Source: a virus. From it: a stretch of 38,292 nucleotides of DNA. The translations under genes and the position numbers were made by a program. Positions 15,619 to 21,624 of this stretch are shown here, one piece after another. The stretch lies in the IMG/VR virus record IMGVR_UViG_3300046530_000032, positions 1 to 38,292 of that record; one strand, given 5' to 3'. The notes under the pieces were generated by a model, which saw only the letters and a list, made by a program, of their open reading frames with translations, ran no database searches and had not been told where the DNA came from. Position 1 is the first letter of the stretch, and each line of letters begins with the position of its first letter.

Positions 15619-15774
15619 TCAGAGCCCCATATCCTTTGTCAGCGATCGGACAAACTGATGAAACCGCTGCTCGTCGAAAGGCTGATTCTCGGCTACCCAC
15701 TCATCACAAATCCGGTGGTATATGACCCAGCGAGCGCGATCGGACATTCCCTTGTACTTATTGAGCATGCTCAT
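15619..15774 (-). CDS. Small protein coupled to the Cro-like gene
   Basis: 51 residues, charged and aromatic (MSMLNKYKGMSDRARWVIYH at the start), predicted helical. It begins as ATGA on the Cro-like stop and ends one base before the initiator ATG, so it is a true member of the chain. Not recognised; a regulator or replication accessory is possible. Confidence 0.65.
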   Translation of the reverse strand: MSMLNKYKGMSDRARWVIYHRICDEWVAENQPFDEQRFHQFVRSLTKDMGL

Positions 15775-15971
15775 TCCTCTCCAAGCTTGATGAATTCGCT
15801 AACCGGCATTCCGAATACCTCAGCCAGTTTCCGAACTGTTTCTAGCTGAGCTGATCCCCGCGTGATGAATGCGTGGACAGCTTGATTTGACGTCCCAAGA
15901 GCCTTTGCCAGGGCGGTGCGGTTCATATCCTTTTTGGCCATTGCGATATTGATTGATCTTCCGAGGTTCAT
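15771..15971 (-). CDS. XRE-family regulator in cro position
   Basis: 66 residues, essentially one helix-turn-helix domain: RTALAKALGTSNQAVHAFIT (about 18-37), followed by LETVRKLAEVFGMPVSEFI. It is the first gene of the minus-strand unit that contains the replication genes, exactly where lambda has cro. It should bind operators in the divergent region 15972-16184 and set the balance between the two units. AAGGAG lies 5 bases before the ATG. No dimerisation or peptidase domain follows, so it is not a full CI. Confidence 0.87.
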   Translation of the reverse strand: MNLGRSINIAMAKKDMNRTALAKALGTSNQAVHAFITRGSAQLETVRKLAEVFGMPVSEFIKLGEE

Positions 15972-16005
15972 GCCTGCTCCTTAGTGATTAACGATTTGCA
16001 GGCAC

Positions 16006-16034
16006 ACAATAACAATCTGATTCATACGATGCAA
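16006..16034 (-). promoter_or_regulatory. Probable promoter of the replication operon
   Basis: On the minus strand TTGCAT (16029-16034) and TATTGT (16006-16011) are separated by 17 bases, about 40 bases before the Cro-like start codon. The match is moderate, but this is the only reasonable pair in the gap. It is the equivalent of lambda pR. Confidence 0.5.
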
Positions 16035-16045
16035 CAACCGTGTTG
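16032..16045. promoter_or_regulatory. Candidate operator in the first divergent region
   Basis: CAACA, 4-base centre, TGTTG: an inverted repeat overlapping the -35 end of the promoter at 16006-16034. A dimeric HTH protein could bind here and block that promoter. Only one clear copy is seen. Confidence 0.35.
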
Positions 16046-16184
16046 ATATTTTCCTCGACGAACGGGATGGCATAAACTTGACGCATAGCAGCACCTGTAC
16101 CATCCTCAGGTTCCCGAGGAGCACCGGGACAACCCAACCAAGCCTTACAAGGAAGCGGCACACAGACCAAACAGGTAATTCGTC

Positions 16185-16724
16185 ATGACCAATGATCTCG
16201 CCAAGATTTTCACGAACATCGAACACGCAGCCGCTCAGGTAGAAGAGCTGGCAAGTCAGATCCTCGACGCAATCAAGGAGGCCCAGGCGGATACGCTCGC
16301 GGACTTCGAAGAGATGGTCGGGGATGCTTACGATGCGAATGGATGGAATCGACAGGCAGGGAGGCCCGCAGATGGGGCTACGTTGTTGCCGGCGCCTATG
16401 ACGGTGCGGAACTACGTTTCATGGGTCAGGAGGGCTTACAAGGTGGGCCTGGCGGTTCCTGAGTTCGAGACCCTTGGAGAGCTGCGCCGGGCGGTGAAGG
16501 AGTCGAAGGTGAAGCCTGAGCCAGTCCAGCATGATGAGCTTGCCGCACTGCGCGGCGTGAAGATGTCCAAGGATGCCGAACTGATCGGCGCAGTGGTGCA
16601 CGACATCGGCGTTGTCCTTACCCATCTCGACCAGGCCGACCAATATGAGTTCGAGCAGCGCCTACAGAAGCTGATCAAGCAGTTCTCCAAGAAGGCGCAC
16701 ATCGAGGTTGCAGCGGCGGCCTAA
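16185..16724 (+). CDS. Unrecognised protein at the cI locus
   Basis: 179 residues, acidic, mostly helical. The first 50 residues are a coiled-coil-like helix (VEELASQILDAIKEAQADTL), the middle has GWNRQAGRPADGATLLPAPM and then a basic helix pair (TVRNYVSWVRRAYKVGL, ELRRAVKES) that might bind DNA, and the C-terminus is helical again. It is transcribed divergently from the Cro-like gene and alone before a strong terminator, the exact place of cI in lambda. I see no CI domain or LexA-type peptidase. The ribosome site is weak (AGGT), fitting low expression. Confidence 0.8.
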   Translation: MTNDLAKIFTNIEHAAAQVEELASQILDAIKEAQADTLADFEEMVGDAYDANGWNRQAGRPADGATLLPAPMTVRNYVSWVRRAYKVGLAVPEFETLGELRRAVKESKVKPEPVQHDELAALRGVKMSKDAELIGAVVHDIGVVLTHLDQADQYEFEQRLQKLIKQFSKKAHIEVAAAA

Positions 16725-16740
16725 TAACCCAGACAAAACT

Positions 16741-16765
16741 AAGGCGCCTCATGGGCGCCTTTTTT
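16741..16765 (+). terminator. Rho-independent terminator after the cI-locus gene
   Basis: AAGGCGCC (16741-16748), 5-base loop, GGCGCCTT (16754-16761) followed by T residues. On the other strand the stem is followed by AGTTTTG, so it may also stop the convergent small regulator gene at 16777-16965. Confidence 0.9.
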
Positions 16766-16776
16766 GTGCTTGCGAT

Positions 16777-16965
16777 TTACGCTCGCTTCTTCTTCGCCTC
16801 CTTGGATCGCGCCATTTCCTCAAGCTTCATCGCCATTTCTACGGTCTTCAGTCGGCTGGACGGGACATCGTCGCCCCATTGAGACACCGCTTGGCTGGAG
16901 ATCCCCAGCGCCGCACCGGCTTTGCCCGTCCCGCCAAAGAATTCGATCACGTCTTGAGTCTTCAT
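16777..16965 (-). CDS. P22 Cro-like regulator
   Basis: 62 residues of the P22 Cro type: MKTQDVIEFFGG at the start, then AGAALGISSQAVSQWGDDVP (helix-turn-helix and following turn, about 16-37) and a basic tail (KEAKKKRA). It faces the cI-locus gene and diverges from the plus-strand early operon. It should bind the palindrome at 17003-17015 and control the promoters around it. The ATG at 16965 is supported by AGG 6 bases upstream and by homology of the MKTQDVI start; a longer frame to 16998 is unlikely. Confidence 0.88.
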   Translation of the reverse strand: MKTQDVIEFFGGTGKAGAALGISSQAVSQWGDDVPSSRLKTVEMAMKLEEMARSKEAKKKRA

Positions 16966-16993
16966 AAAGCACCTGCCTGTTGTGGATGTCCTG

Positions 16994-17002
16994 ATCATAC
17001 CA
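16994..17002 (-). promoter_or_regulatory. Extended -10 promoter of the P22 Cro-like gene
   Basis: On the minus strand TGGTATGAT gives an extended -10 (TG, one base, TATGAT; 16994-16999 plus 17000-17002). The -35 region is weak, and the palindrome at 17003-17015 lies where the spacer is, so a bound regulator would block polymerase. Confidence 0.5.
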
Positions 17003-17015
17003 GAAAGATTCTTTC
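17003..17015. promoter_or_regulatory. Operator-like palindrome between divergent promoters
   Basis: GAAAGA, one central base, TCTTTC: a perfect 13-base palindrome placed between the extended -10 on the minus strand and the -35 at 17026 on the plus strand. It is the best operator candidate in the window. Confidence 0.55.
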
Positions 17016-17025
17016 ACAAAAGGTG

Positions 17026-17054
17026 TTGACGCGAATGTAATTTGCTTTCATAGT
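17026..17054 (+). promoter_or_regulatory. Promoter of the plus-strand early operon
   Basis: TTGACG (17026-17031), 17-base spacer, CATAGT (17049-17054). Five of six and four of six consensus bases with ideal spacing. This is the equivalent of lambda pL, giving a leader of about 60 bases before the first gene. Confidence 0.65.
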
Positions 17055-17122
17055 TCATCCCACCAAGTCACAACGACTCGGCCAACCACAGACCACAGCA
17101 GCGAACAACGGAGCAAGACAAG

Positions 17123-17320
17123 ATGAAATTCCAATACCGCAATGAGAAAGGCCAATTCATCAGCGAAACCGAAGCAGTTATCGCAGACCTCACCTTCTTC
17201 ATCTCGGAATGGAAGCGTTGGGCAATCCAAGCGCTCCGCAAGGTCGACCGCGCTGAGGCTCTTCGCTGCAAAGCCGAAATGGATGACTGCCGAAGCAAGC
17301 TGAATGCTCTTCAGGCATGA
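17123..17320 (+). CDS. First small protein of the plus early operon
   Basis: 65 residues, helical and charged, with two cysteines in the C-terminal half. GGAG lies 9 bases before the ATG. It stands alone between the promoter and a weak terminator-like hairpin (17339-17358), the position of lambda N, but shows no arginine-rich RNA-binding motif. Function unknown. Confidence 0.7.
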   Translation: MKFQYRNEKGQFISETEAVIADLTFFISEWKRWAIQALRKVDRAEALRCKAEMDDCRSKLNALQA

Positions 17321-17338
17321 AACACATAACTGAATATC

Positions 17339-17358
17339 AAGCCCCTTAACTGGGGCTT
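17339..17358 (+). terminator. Weak terminator or attenuator
   Basis: AAGCCCC, loop TTAACT, GGGGCTT followed by only three T in all. It lies between the first and second early genes and could be a read-through terminator like lambda tL1. Confidence 0.45.
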
Positions 17359-17389
17359 TGCCAGTAACAACACCACCGAGACACAGACC

Positions 17390-17665
17390 ATGATCCCCAA
17401 AGCCTGCCGCGAACTTCTAGACTTGTGCCTGGATGTAGCGAACAAAACCGAAAACGAGCAATTAGCTCAGGTTCACATCGAGCGGGCGACCGGGATGGTT
17501 AACTGCTTGCTGACCTGCGGGCATATCACTCCTCTGGAGCATGCAAGCGAAATGGCATGGGTTGACCTTGCTCGCGCAGTTCGCCGTTCTCCGACTCGTA
17601 CAGAGAACACTGTCGATATGACGATTGACGAATGGATCAAACGATCGGACTCGCCACAAGACTGA
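17390..17665 (+). CDS. Hypothetical early protein
   Basis: 91 residues, helical, with cysteines at three places and an acidic bias. Weak ribosome site. Its last 34 bases overlap a possible 34-residue membrane peptide. Not recognised. Confidence 0.68.
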   Translation: MIPKACRELLDLCLDVANKTENEQLAQVHIERATGMVNCLLTCGHITPLEHASEMAWVDLARAVRRSPTRTENTVDMTIDEWIKRSDSPQD

Positions 17666-17736
17666 CGGCCTACATAGTGATCGCCGCGCATGTTGTGTCG
17701 GCGGTTATCGCGGTTTATCTGGAAGGAGTTTTGTGA
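17632..17736 (+). CDS. Possible 34-residue membrane peptide
   Basis: A short frame with one hydrophobic span (AYIVIAAHVVSAVIAVYLEG). It overlaps the end of the gene before and its stop shares a base with the next ATG (TGATG), consistent with coupling. The ribosome site is poor. Without it 17666-17735 is a spacer. Confidence 0.42.
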   Translation: MDQTIGLATRLTAYIVIAAHVVSAVIAVYLEGVL

Positions 17737-17915
17737 TGATTCTTGCAACTAAATCAGGCTGGTTGATTTCTGTAAAGGTTATTCGAGAAACACCGAAAGG
17801 CTATGTAATTCGAGATTGCGAAAAAGGTGCGAGAGAGCGCCGAATCTCAAAATCAGATCTCTCTCGCAAATTATTCGAAAGCACAGACGAAGCGCTTGAA
17901 TGGATGGAGGAATAA
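17736..17915 (+). CDS. Small basic early protein
   Basis: 59 residues, with a beta-like N-terminus (ILATKSGWLISVKVIRE) and a helical acidic C-terminus (STDEALEWMEE). AAGGAG lies 7 bases before the ATG, which decides the start. Unknown role; it is small enough to be a host-takeover peptide. Confidence 0.72.
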   Translation: MILATKSGWLISVKVIRETPKGYVIRDCEKGARERRISKSDLSRKLFESTDEALEWMEE

Positions 17916-17917
17916 CA

Positions 17918-18064
17918 ATGAACATCCCAATCATCGCCAGCAGCTTTGCAGGGATCGCTGATGCGGTCGTGGCTATGGGTTACTCGCTGTCGGGCGCAAT
18001 CGCCTGGAATCGCGATCCAGTTCGCATCAATGGGGTTTGGCATGCAGAGGTGCGCCATGGATAG
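17918..18064 (+). CDS. Small early protein
   Basis: 48 residues. GGAGGAATAAC just before the ATG is one of the strongest ribosome sites of the window. The N-terminal half is Ala/Ile-rich (IIASSFAGIADAVVAMGYSL) and weakly hydrophobic, the C-terminus polar. Not recognised. Confidence 0.65.
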   Translation: MNIPIIASSFAGIADAVVAMGYSLSGAIAWNRDPVRINGVWHAEVRHG

Positions 18065-18149
18065 AGGTCGAATCACCAAGGCGGATCTGGCTTGGTCAGC
18101 GGCATGCTTGATCCTGATATTTCTTATGAGTTGGGCAGGGAAATTGTAA
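18057..18149 (+). CDS. 30-residue membrane peptide
   Basis: A charged N-terminus (MDRGRITKADLAW) and one membrane span (SAACLILIFLMSWAG). GAGG lies 6 bases upstream of the ATG, and the stop shares a base with the next start (TAATG). The coupling on both sides supports it despite its size. It may act on the host membrane. Confidence 0.58.
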   Translation: MDRGRITKADLAWSAACLILIFLMSWAGKL

Positions 18150-18409
18150 TGGGCGACATGGGCGAGATTTTCAATGGCATGGCCGAAGAGTCGAAACGCC
18201 GCCGAGCCGATAACCGCGAGAACAGCGCGAAGATCCTTTCGGAAAACGGTATCAGTTTCGAATCGAAGAATATGGCAGCGCACCTGATCGTTCACGGTCA
18301 TGCGATCACCGTCGACTTCTGGCCAGGAACCGGCAAGTGGATTGTACGCGGCGGCAAGACCGGGCGCGGGGTGTTCAATCTGATGAAACTTGTAGGGCTA
18401 AAGCCATGA
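18149..18409 (+). CDS. Hypothetical protein
   Basis: 86 residues: a charged helical N-terminus and a C-terminal beta-rich part (AHLIVHGHAITVDFWPGTGK, then a Gly-rich VRGGKTGRG). The latter recurs in small phage proteins of unknown role. Start at 18149 by TAATG coupling and AGGGA upstream; the stop overlaps the next ATG. Confidence 0.72.
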   Translation: MGDMGEIFNGMAEESKRRRADNRENSAKILSENGISFESKNMAAHLIVHGHAITVDFWPGTGKWIVRGGKTGRGVFNLMKLVGLKP

Positions 18410-18540
18410 CCCCGCACGACCGCTGGCTTGAACCAGATGAAGACGACGAACCAGAAGACGGCCTGACCGACGCCGAGCGCCGGCAGAAAGAGTTCGACGA
18501 CTTTGATCCGCCGGACAATGACTTCGGCGAACCGCTGTAA
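18406..18540 (+). CDS. Small very acidic protein
   Basis: 44 residues, over a third Asp or Glu, with no hydrophobic core. Start coupled as ATGA. Such acidic micro-proteins can mimic DNA and bind DNA-binding host proteins; here this is only a compositional remark. Confidence 0.62.
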   Translation: MTPHDRWLEPDEDDEPEDGLTDAERRQKEFDDFDPPDNDFGEPL

Positions 18541-18575
18541 CCAGGCACACCTCATAAACGGCAAGGAGTTTTGGA

Positions 18576-19313
18576 ATGAGTGAATTACCGAGATATCTGA
18601 TTAATTGGAGCATGCAGCAGGCGTACCAGTATCAAACGGGAGACTGGGTGAAGTTCGAAGATGCCGAAGTTATCGAAACAGATGCCAGAGAACTTCGCGA
18701 ATGCCTGAATGCTTCAATGATCCGAGAAGACGCTGCCCAGTCCGAGCTGGTTGAGCTGCGCAATGAAATCGGTCAAGTCAAGGGCGAGTACGACCGCGCC
18801 GTCAACAAGGTGGATGCTTTGCGGGAAGAGCTGGAAATTGCAAGAAGTGTTATGGCTTCTCAAGGCGAAACTATTAGCCGCGTGGTCTCAGAGCGTGATG
18901 GCGCACAAGCTGAGCTGGACAAGTTCGACGGTGCAATGCGCGCCTTGGCCTGCAATCTTGGCGCCGGAGGATACAACGCAGAATCCCTGACTGCCAACCA
19001 GTTGGCGAGCAAGGTCCAATGGGGAATAGACAACCTTCTAAAGGTCGAGCAGCAGCGCCTGACAGTCGCCGAGCAGCGGAACTCGGAGCTACGGCAAGAG
19101 CTGGCGACTATGCATGCCATCAAGGAAGTTCCCGGAGAAAACGTTCTGTGGGACGTGCTGAACGCTACGGTCGGAGTTATCACCCGTCGCGCATATCCGC
19201 ATGCACTGGAAAGCGAAGCCCACAACGCGGGCGCTAAGGTGATCCTTGATCGTCGTGCAGGTCTGACGGCAACGCACCTCACACAACCCACCGAATCGGG
19301 AGCAAGCGAATGA
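18576..19313 (+). CDS. Long coiled-coil protein
   Basis: 245 residues. Residues 36-115 and 145-190 are heptad-rich helix (for example EIGQVKGEYDRAVNKVDALR), separated by a Gly/Ala-rich turn. AAGGAG precedes the ATG. Its stop region contains the 17-base repeat that forms the start of the next gene. No enzymatic motif is visible. Confidence 0.75.
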   Translation: MSELPRYLINWSMQQAYQYQTGDWVKFEDAEVIETDARELRECLNASMIREDAAQSELVELRNEIGQVKGEYDRAVNKVDALREELEIARSVMASQGETISRVVSERDGAQAELDKFDGAMRALACNLGAGGYNAESLTANQLASKVQWGIDNLLKVEQQRLTVAEQRNSELRQELATMHAIKEVPGENVLWDVLNATVGVITRRAYPHALESEAHNAGAKVILDRRAGLTATHLTQPTESGASE

Positions 19314-19315
19314 GC
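19299..19315 (+). repeat. 17-base junction repeat, copy 1
   Basis: GGAGCAAGCGAATGAGC is identical at 19688-19704. Each copy holds the GASE-coding end of one gene, the ribosome site and the ATG of the next gene, so it is a repeated translational junction. Confidence 0.85.
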
Positions 19316-19702
19316 AATGATGATCTGAAGCGCGCATTCTACGGGCGAGGCTCTGAGAGTGACTTAGTACCTACCAAGACGCAGAGCAAGCCGAAACCGA
19401 ACAATGCGCCGACTTACATGTGCCTTTACCCTGGGCTTGCCTCCATCGCTCGCGCGCATGGCTATGCCTTAGCTGTACACGGGTCGCTCGCACGAGATAT
19501 GGATTTAATAGCTGTGCCGTGGGTTGAGTCGCCATCTGCGCCAGAAATGGTTATCTCTGCAATCGAATCTGAATTTGCAATTGCGCGGATCGGAGAATTA
19601 ACAACTGCGCCGCACGGCCGGATGGTCCAGACGATAGGCATCAAGTTTGGGGAGTGCTTTATTGATCTGAGCTTCATTCCAATTTCAGGAGCAAGCGAAT
19701 GA
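19310..19702 (+). CDS. Nucleotidyltransferase-like protein
   Basis: 130 residues. VHGSLARDMDLIAVPW (56-71) has the GS...D.D core of the polymerase-beta-type nucleotidyltransferase fold; the two aspartates (63, 65) would bind metal, and an IDLSFIP strand at the end may supply the third acidic residue. Proteins of this type move nucleotides onto RNA, proteins or small molecules, and some act in toxin-antitoxin pairs. No HEPN partner is beside it. Substrate unknown. Confidence 0.72.
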   Translation: MSNDDLKRAFYGRGSESDLVPTKTQSKPKPNNAPTYMCLYPGLASIARAHGYALAVHGSLARDMDLIAVPWVESPSAPEMVISAIESEFAIARIGELTTAPHGRMVQTIGIKFGECFIDLSFIPISGASE

Positions 19703-19704
19703 GC
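19688..19704 (+). repeat. 17-base junction repeat, copy 2
   Basis: Second copy of the junction at 19299-19315, here joining the NTase-like gene to the 53-residue gene. Recombination between copies would delete or duplicate the NTase-like gene in frame. Confidence 0.85.
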
Positions 19705-19860
19705 CATGTCATCGACGTAAAGCAAAATCCTGACAAATCATGGACTGCTACCGGTGGGACAAGCTTTACCGTAGTGAGCGTTACATGCACTACTCGCCAT
19801 AAGGCCGTGACAAATCTTGACGCTGCATTGACGGCAATAGCTTCGAAGGTGAAACCATGA
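19699..19860 (+). CDS. Small hypothetical protein
   Basis: 53 residues, beta-like with alternating Thr/Val (TSFTVVSVTC) and an Ala-rich C-terminal helix. Ribosome site GGAG in the repeat; start and stop coupled as ATGA to both neighbours. Not recognised. Confidence 0.65.
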   Translation: MSHVIDVKQNPDKSWTATGGTSFTVVSVTCTTRHKAVTNLDAALTAIASKVKP

Positions 19861-20273
19861 GCGGGAAAATTGAGATTTCGCGGGATAAGGCCGAGCGCAT
19901 GCAAGCCTGTCTTGAGGCGCATAAATATACTGAAAGTACAAAGCTGGCAAAGGAGCTGAGCGCAATCCTAGCCGCCCCAGTCGTCGAGCGCCAACCGGAC
20001 GCCTACATGACTGTAAATCCGAATGGGATGAAAGCGCTTTTCTTTCCATCGAAAAACATAGAGCCAAGCCCGCTCGACCGGCCGCTCTACACCTCGCCGC
20101 CCGCGCCGGTAGCGTTGGTGCTGCCTGAGCGAAAACCCAGACCGGTAGAGGATTTTCACGGGTCTATCTGGGTAAATGAGGGCGACTGTATGTGGGTCGA
20201 TGGTTGGAATACTTGTATCGACGAAGCAGGGCGCATGGGCTGCCTCGACAAGGTCAAGGAGCTGAATCAATGA
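19857..20273 (+). CDS. Conserved phage hypothetical protein
   Basis: 138 residues. A helical N-terminus, a middle with PLYTSPPAP, typical of a widespread family of small phage proteins without known function, and a Trp/Asp-rich C-terminus (NEGDCMWVDGWN). Coupled by ATGA on both sides; AAGGTG ribosome site. Confidence 0.75.
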   Translation: MSGKIEISRDKAERMQACLEAHKYTESTKLAKELSAILAAPVVERQPDAYMTVNPNGMKALFFPSKNIEPSPLDRPLYTSPPAPVALVLPERKPRPVEDFHGSIWVNEGDCMWVDGWNTCIDEAGRMGCLDKVKELNQ

Positions 20274-20779
20274 GCGGCGTGCGCATCGTGGAAGCGCGAT
20301 GGGGTATCGAATTCTGGCAGTTGGTATCTGACTTTGTTGAGCAAGGCCTGAACCGCTTCGATACAGCCAGGGCGCTTGGATATTCACCGCAGGGGTTTTG
20401 CCATCTGCTGTCACGAAATCCGGCAAAGGATCCATTTGAGCCTTCGTCCCGGTCGCTCGCATACCTGAAGGACACTGGCGAGAACCTTCGCCAAGCGCTT
20501 GAGAGAATGGCGGCAGAGGGGCGAAGCTGGGGATACGCAGCGCGAACTATCGGATATTCAGACGGTCATGCGCTGAAGAAGGCAGCCAAGCATCGAGGAA
20601 TACTGGTAGAGATGAATTCAAAGCATCCAGGGCGTCCACGGATACATCCGGTTCCACAGAAGCGTGGCGATCTGACGTTGAACTGGCCATCCTGGCAGAA
20701 GGTTTACGAGATCGGCGGCGGTCATATACCTCAGCAGCGGAGAATCAAGAAGTGTACGAACCAACAGAAGAGCATATAG
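20270..20779 (+). CDS. Putative DNA-binding protein with two HTH-like segments
   Basis: 169 residues. Segments RFDTARALGYSPQGFCHLLS (about 30-49) and WGYAARTIGYSDGHALKKAA (about 85-104) each read as a helix-turn-helix, and the C-terminus is basic. AGGAG and ATGA coupling support the start at 20270. The end overlaps the next HTH gene by 28 bases, suggesting a pair of regulators made together. Target unknown. Confidence 0.72.
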   Translation: MSGVRIVEARWGIEFWQLVSDFVEQGLNRFDTARALGYSPQGFCHLLSRNPAKDPFEPSSRSLAYLKDTGENLRQALERMAAEGRSWGYAARTIGYSDGHALKKAAKHRGILVEMNSKHPGRPRIHPVPQKRGDLTLNWPSWQKVYEIGGGHIPQQRRIKKCTNQQKSI

Positions 20780-21021
20780 CCATGTGGCGCCGGGGCTGGT
20801 CATGCAAGCGTATCGCTGAATCGGCTGGCGTATGTAGGGCGACCGTTTGCCGTGGCATGAGTCGGAAAGGGTTAGACCTGGCAAACAGGCCTAACCCGAC
20901 AGTTGACGAGTCGATCAAGGAATGTCAAAGGCTCCGAGCAGAAGGCGTAGCCATGAATGACATCGCAGACATCGTCGGCTGGTCAAGGCGACAAGTTCAG
21001 CGCTGGCTGAATCCGAAATAG
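20752..21021 (+). CDS. Double helix-turn-helix regulator
   Basis: 89 residues with two tandem HTH units: SCKRIAESAGVCRATVCRGM (about 17-36) and MNDIADIVGWSRRQVQRWL (about 68-86). The first resembles Hin/IS30-type resolvase HTH. The start is GTG at 20752 with GGAG 9 bases away; an ATG at 20782 is an alternative. It lies before the antirepressor gene, so a role in early regulation is plausible. Confidence 0.75.
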   Translation: MYEPTEEHIAMWRRGWSCKRIAESAGVCRATVCRGMSRKGLDLANRPNPTVDESIKECQRLRAEGVAMNDIADIVGWSRRQVQRWLNPK

Positions 21022-21065
21022 CCAGAGGATGAGCGTGGCGGAAATGAAGATTCAAGCGGTTGATC

Positions 21066-21116
21066 TGCATTTCATAATGCACTACCCTGACATTGTTCTT
21101 TATTCGGAGTAGTGCA
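21066..21116 (+). promoter_or_regulatory. Overlapping alternative hairpins before the rha start
   Basis: TGCATT/AATGCA (21066-21071 with 21076-21081) and TGCACTAC/GTAGTGCA (21078-21085 with 21109-21116) share bases 21078-21081, so they exclude each other. The second reaches to the base before the ATG and overlaps the ribosome site GGAGTAG. CATAAT at 21073-21078 could also be a -10. Confidence 0.4.
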
Positions 21117-21620
21117 ATGGAAATCGAAATCGCAAAGCATGAAGGCTCGATGGTCGTACGATCCACAGAGATAGCGGCCCACTTTGGCAGGCGACATGAC
21201 AATGTCATGCAGGATATAGAGCGGCTCCTGCGCGGGTTCATCGAACAACCCAACATTTGTAGGAGTGCGTTTTTCTTCGAGAGCAAATTCACGAATGACA
21301 GGAATCGTGAATATCGTGAATACCTGATGAGCCGAGACGGCTTTGCCCTTCTAGCAATGGGATTCACTGGCGCGAAGGCTTTGCAGTGGAAGCTCAAGTA
21401 CATCGATGCTTTCAATCAGATGGAGAAGGCGGCCATACCGACTCAGCGCAGTGCCATGGATCACTACGGAGAGGTCTTAGCTCTCATGGAATCCGACAAA
21501 GAGAAGGCGAGCATCCACGGCAAGGCGTTATCTGAATGGCGCAAGGCCAGGAAGCAGCACATCGAGGATGTGACTATCGCCCATAGCAAGGCCCAACTAC
21601 TACTCAACTTCAAGGCGTAG
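21117..21620 (+). CDS. rha: Rha-family antirepressor-like protein
   Basis: 167 residues. The N-terminal domain (about 10-105) carries the Rha signature: VVRSTEIAAHFGRRHDNVMQ, then EYLMSRDGFALLAMGFTGAK and a WKLKYIDAFNQME end. Such proteins (P22 Ant-like, phi80 Rha) interfere with repressors or host regulators. GGAG lies 7 bases before the ATG at 21117. It stands as its own unit before the recombination genes. Its presence hints at a temperate ancestor. Confidence 0.9.
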   Translation: MEIEIAKHEGSMVVRSTEIAAHFGRRHDNVMQDIERLLRGFIEQPNICRSAFFFESKFTNDRNREYREYLMSRDGFALLAMGFTGAKALQWKLKYIDAFNQMEKAAIPTQRSAMDHYGEVLALMESDKEKASIHGKALSEWRKARKQHIEDVTIAHSKAQLLLNFKA

Positions 21621-21624
21621 ACCA

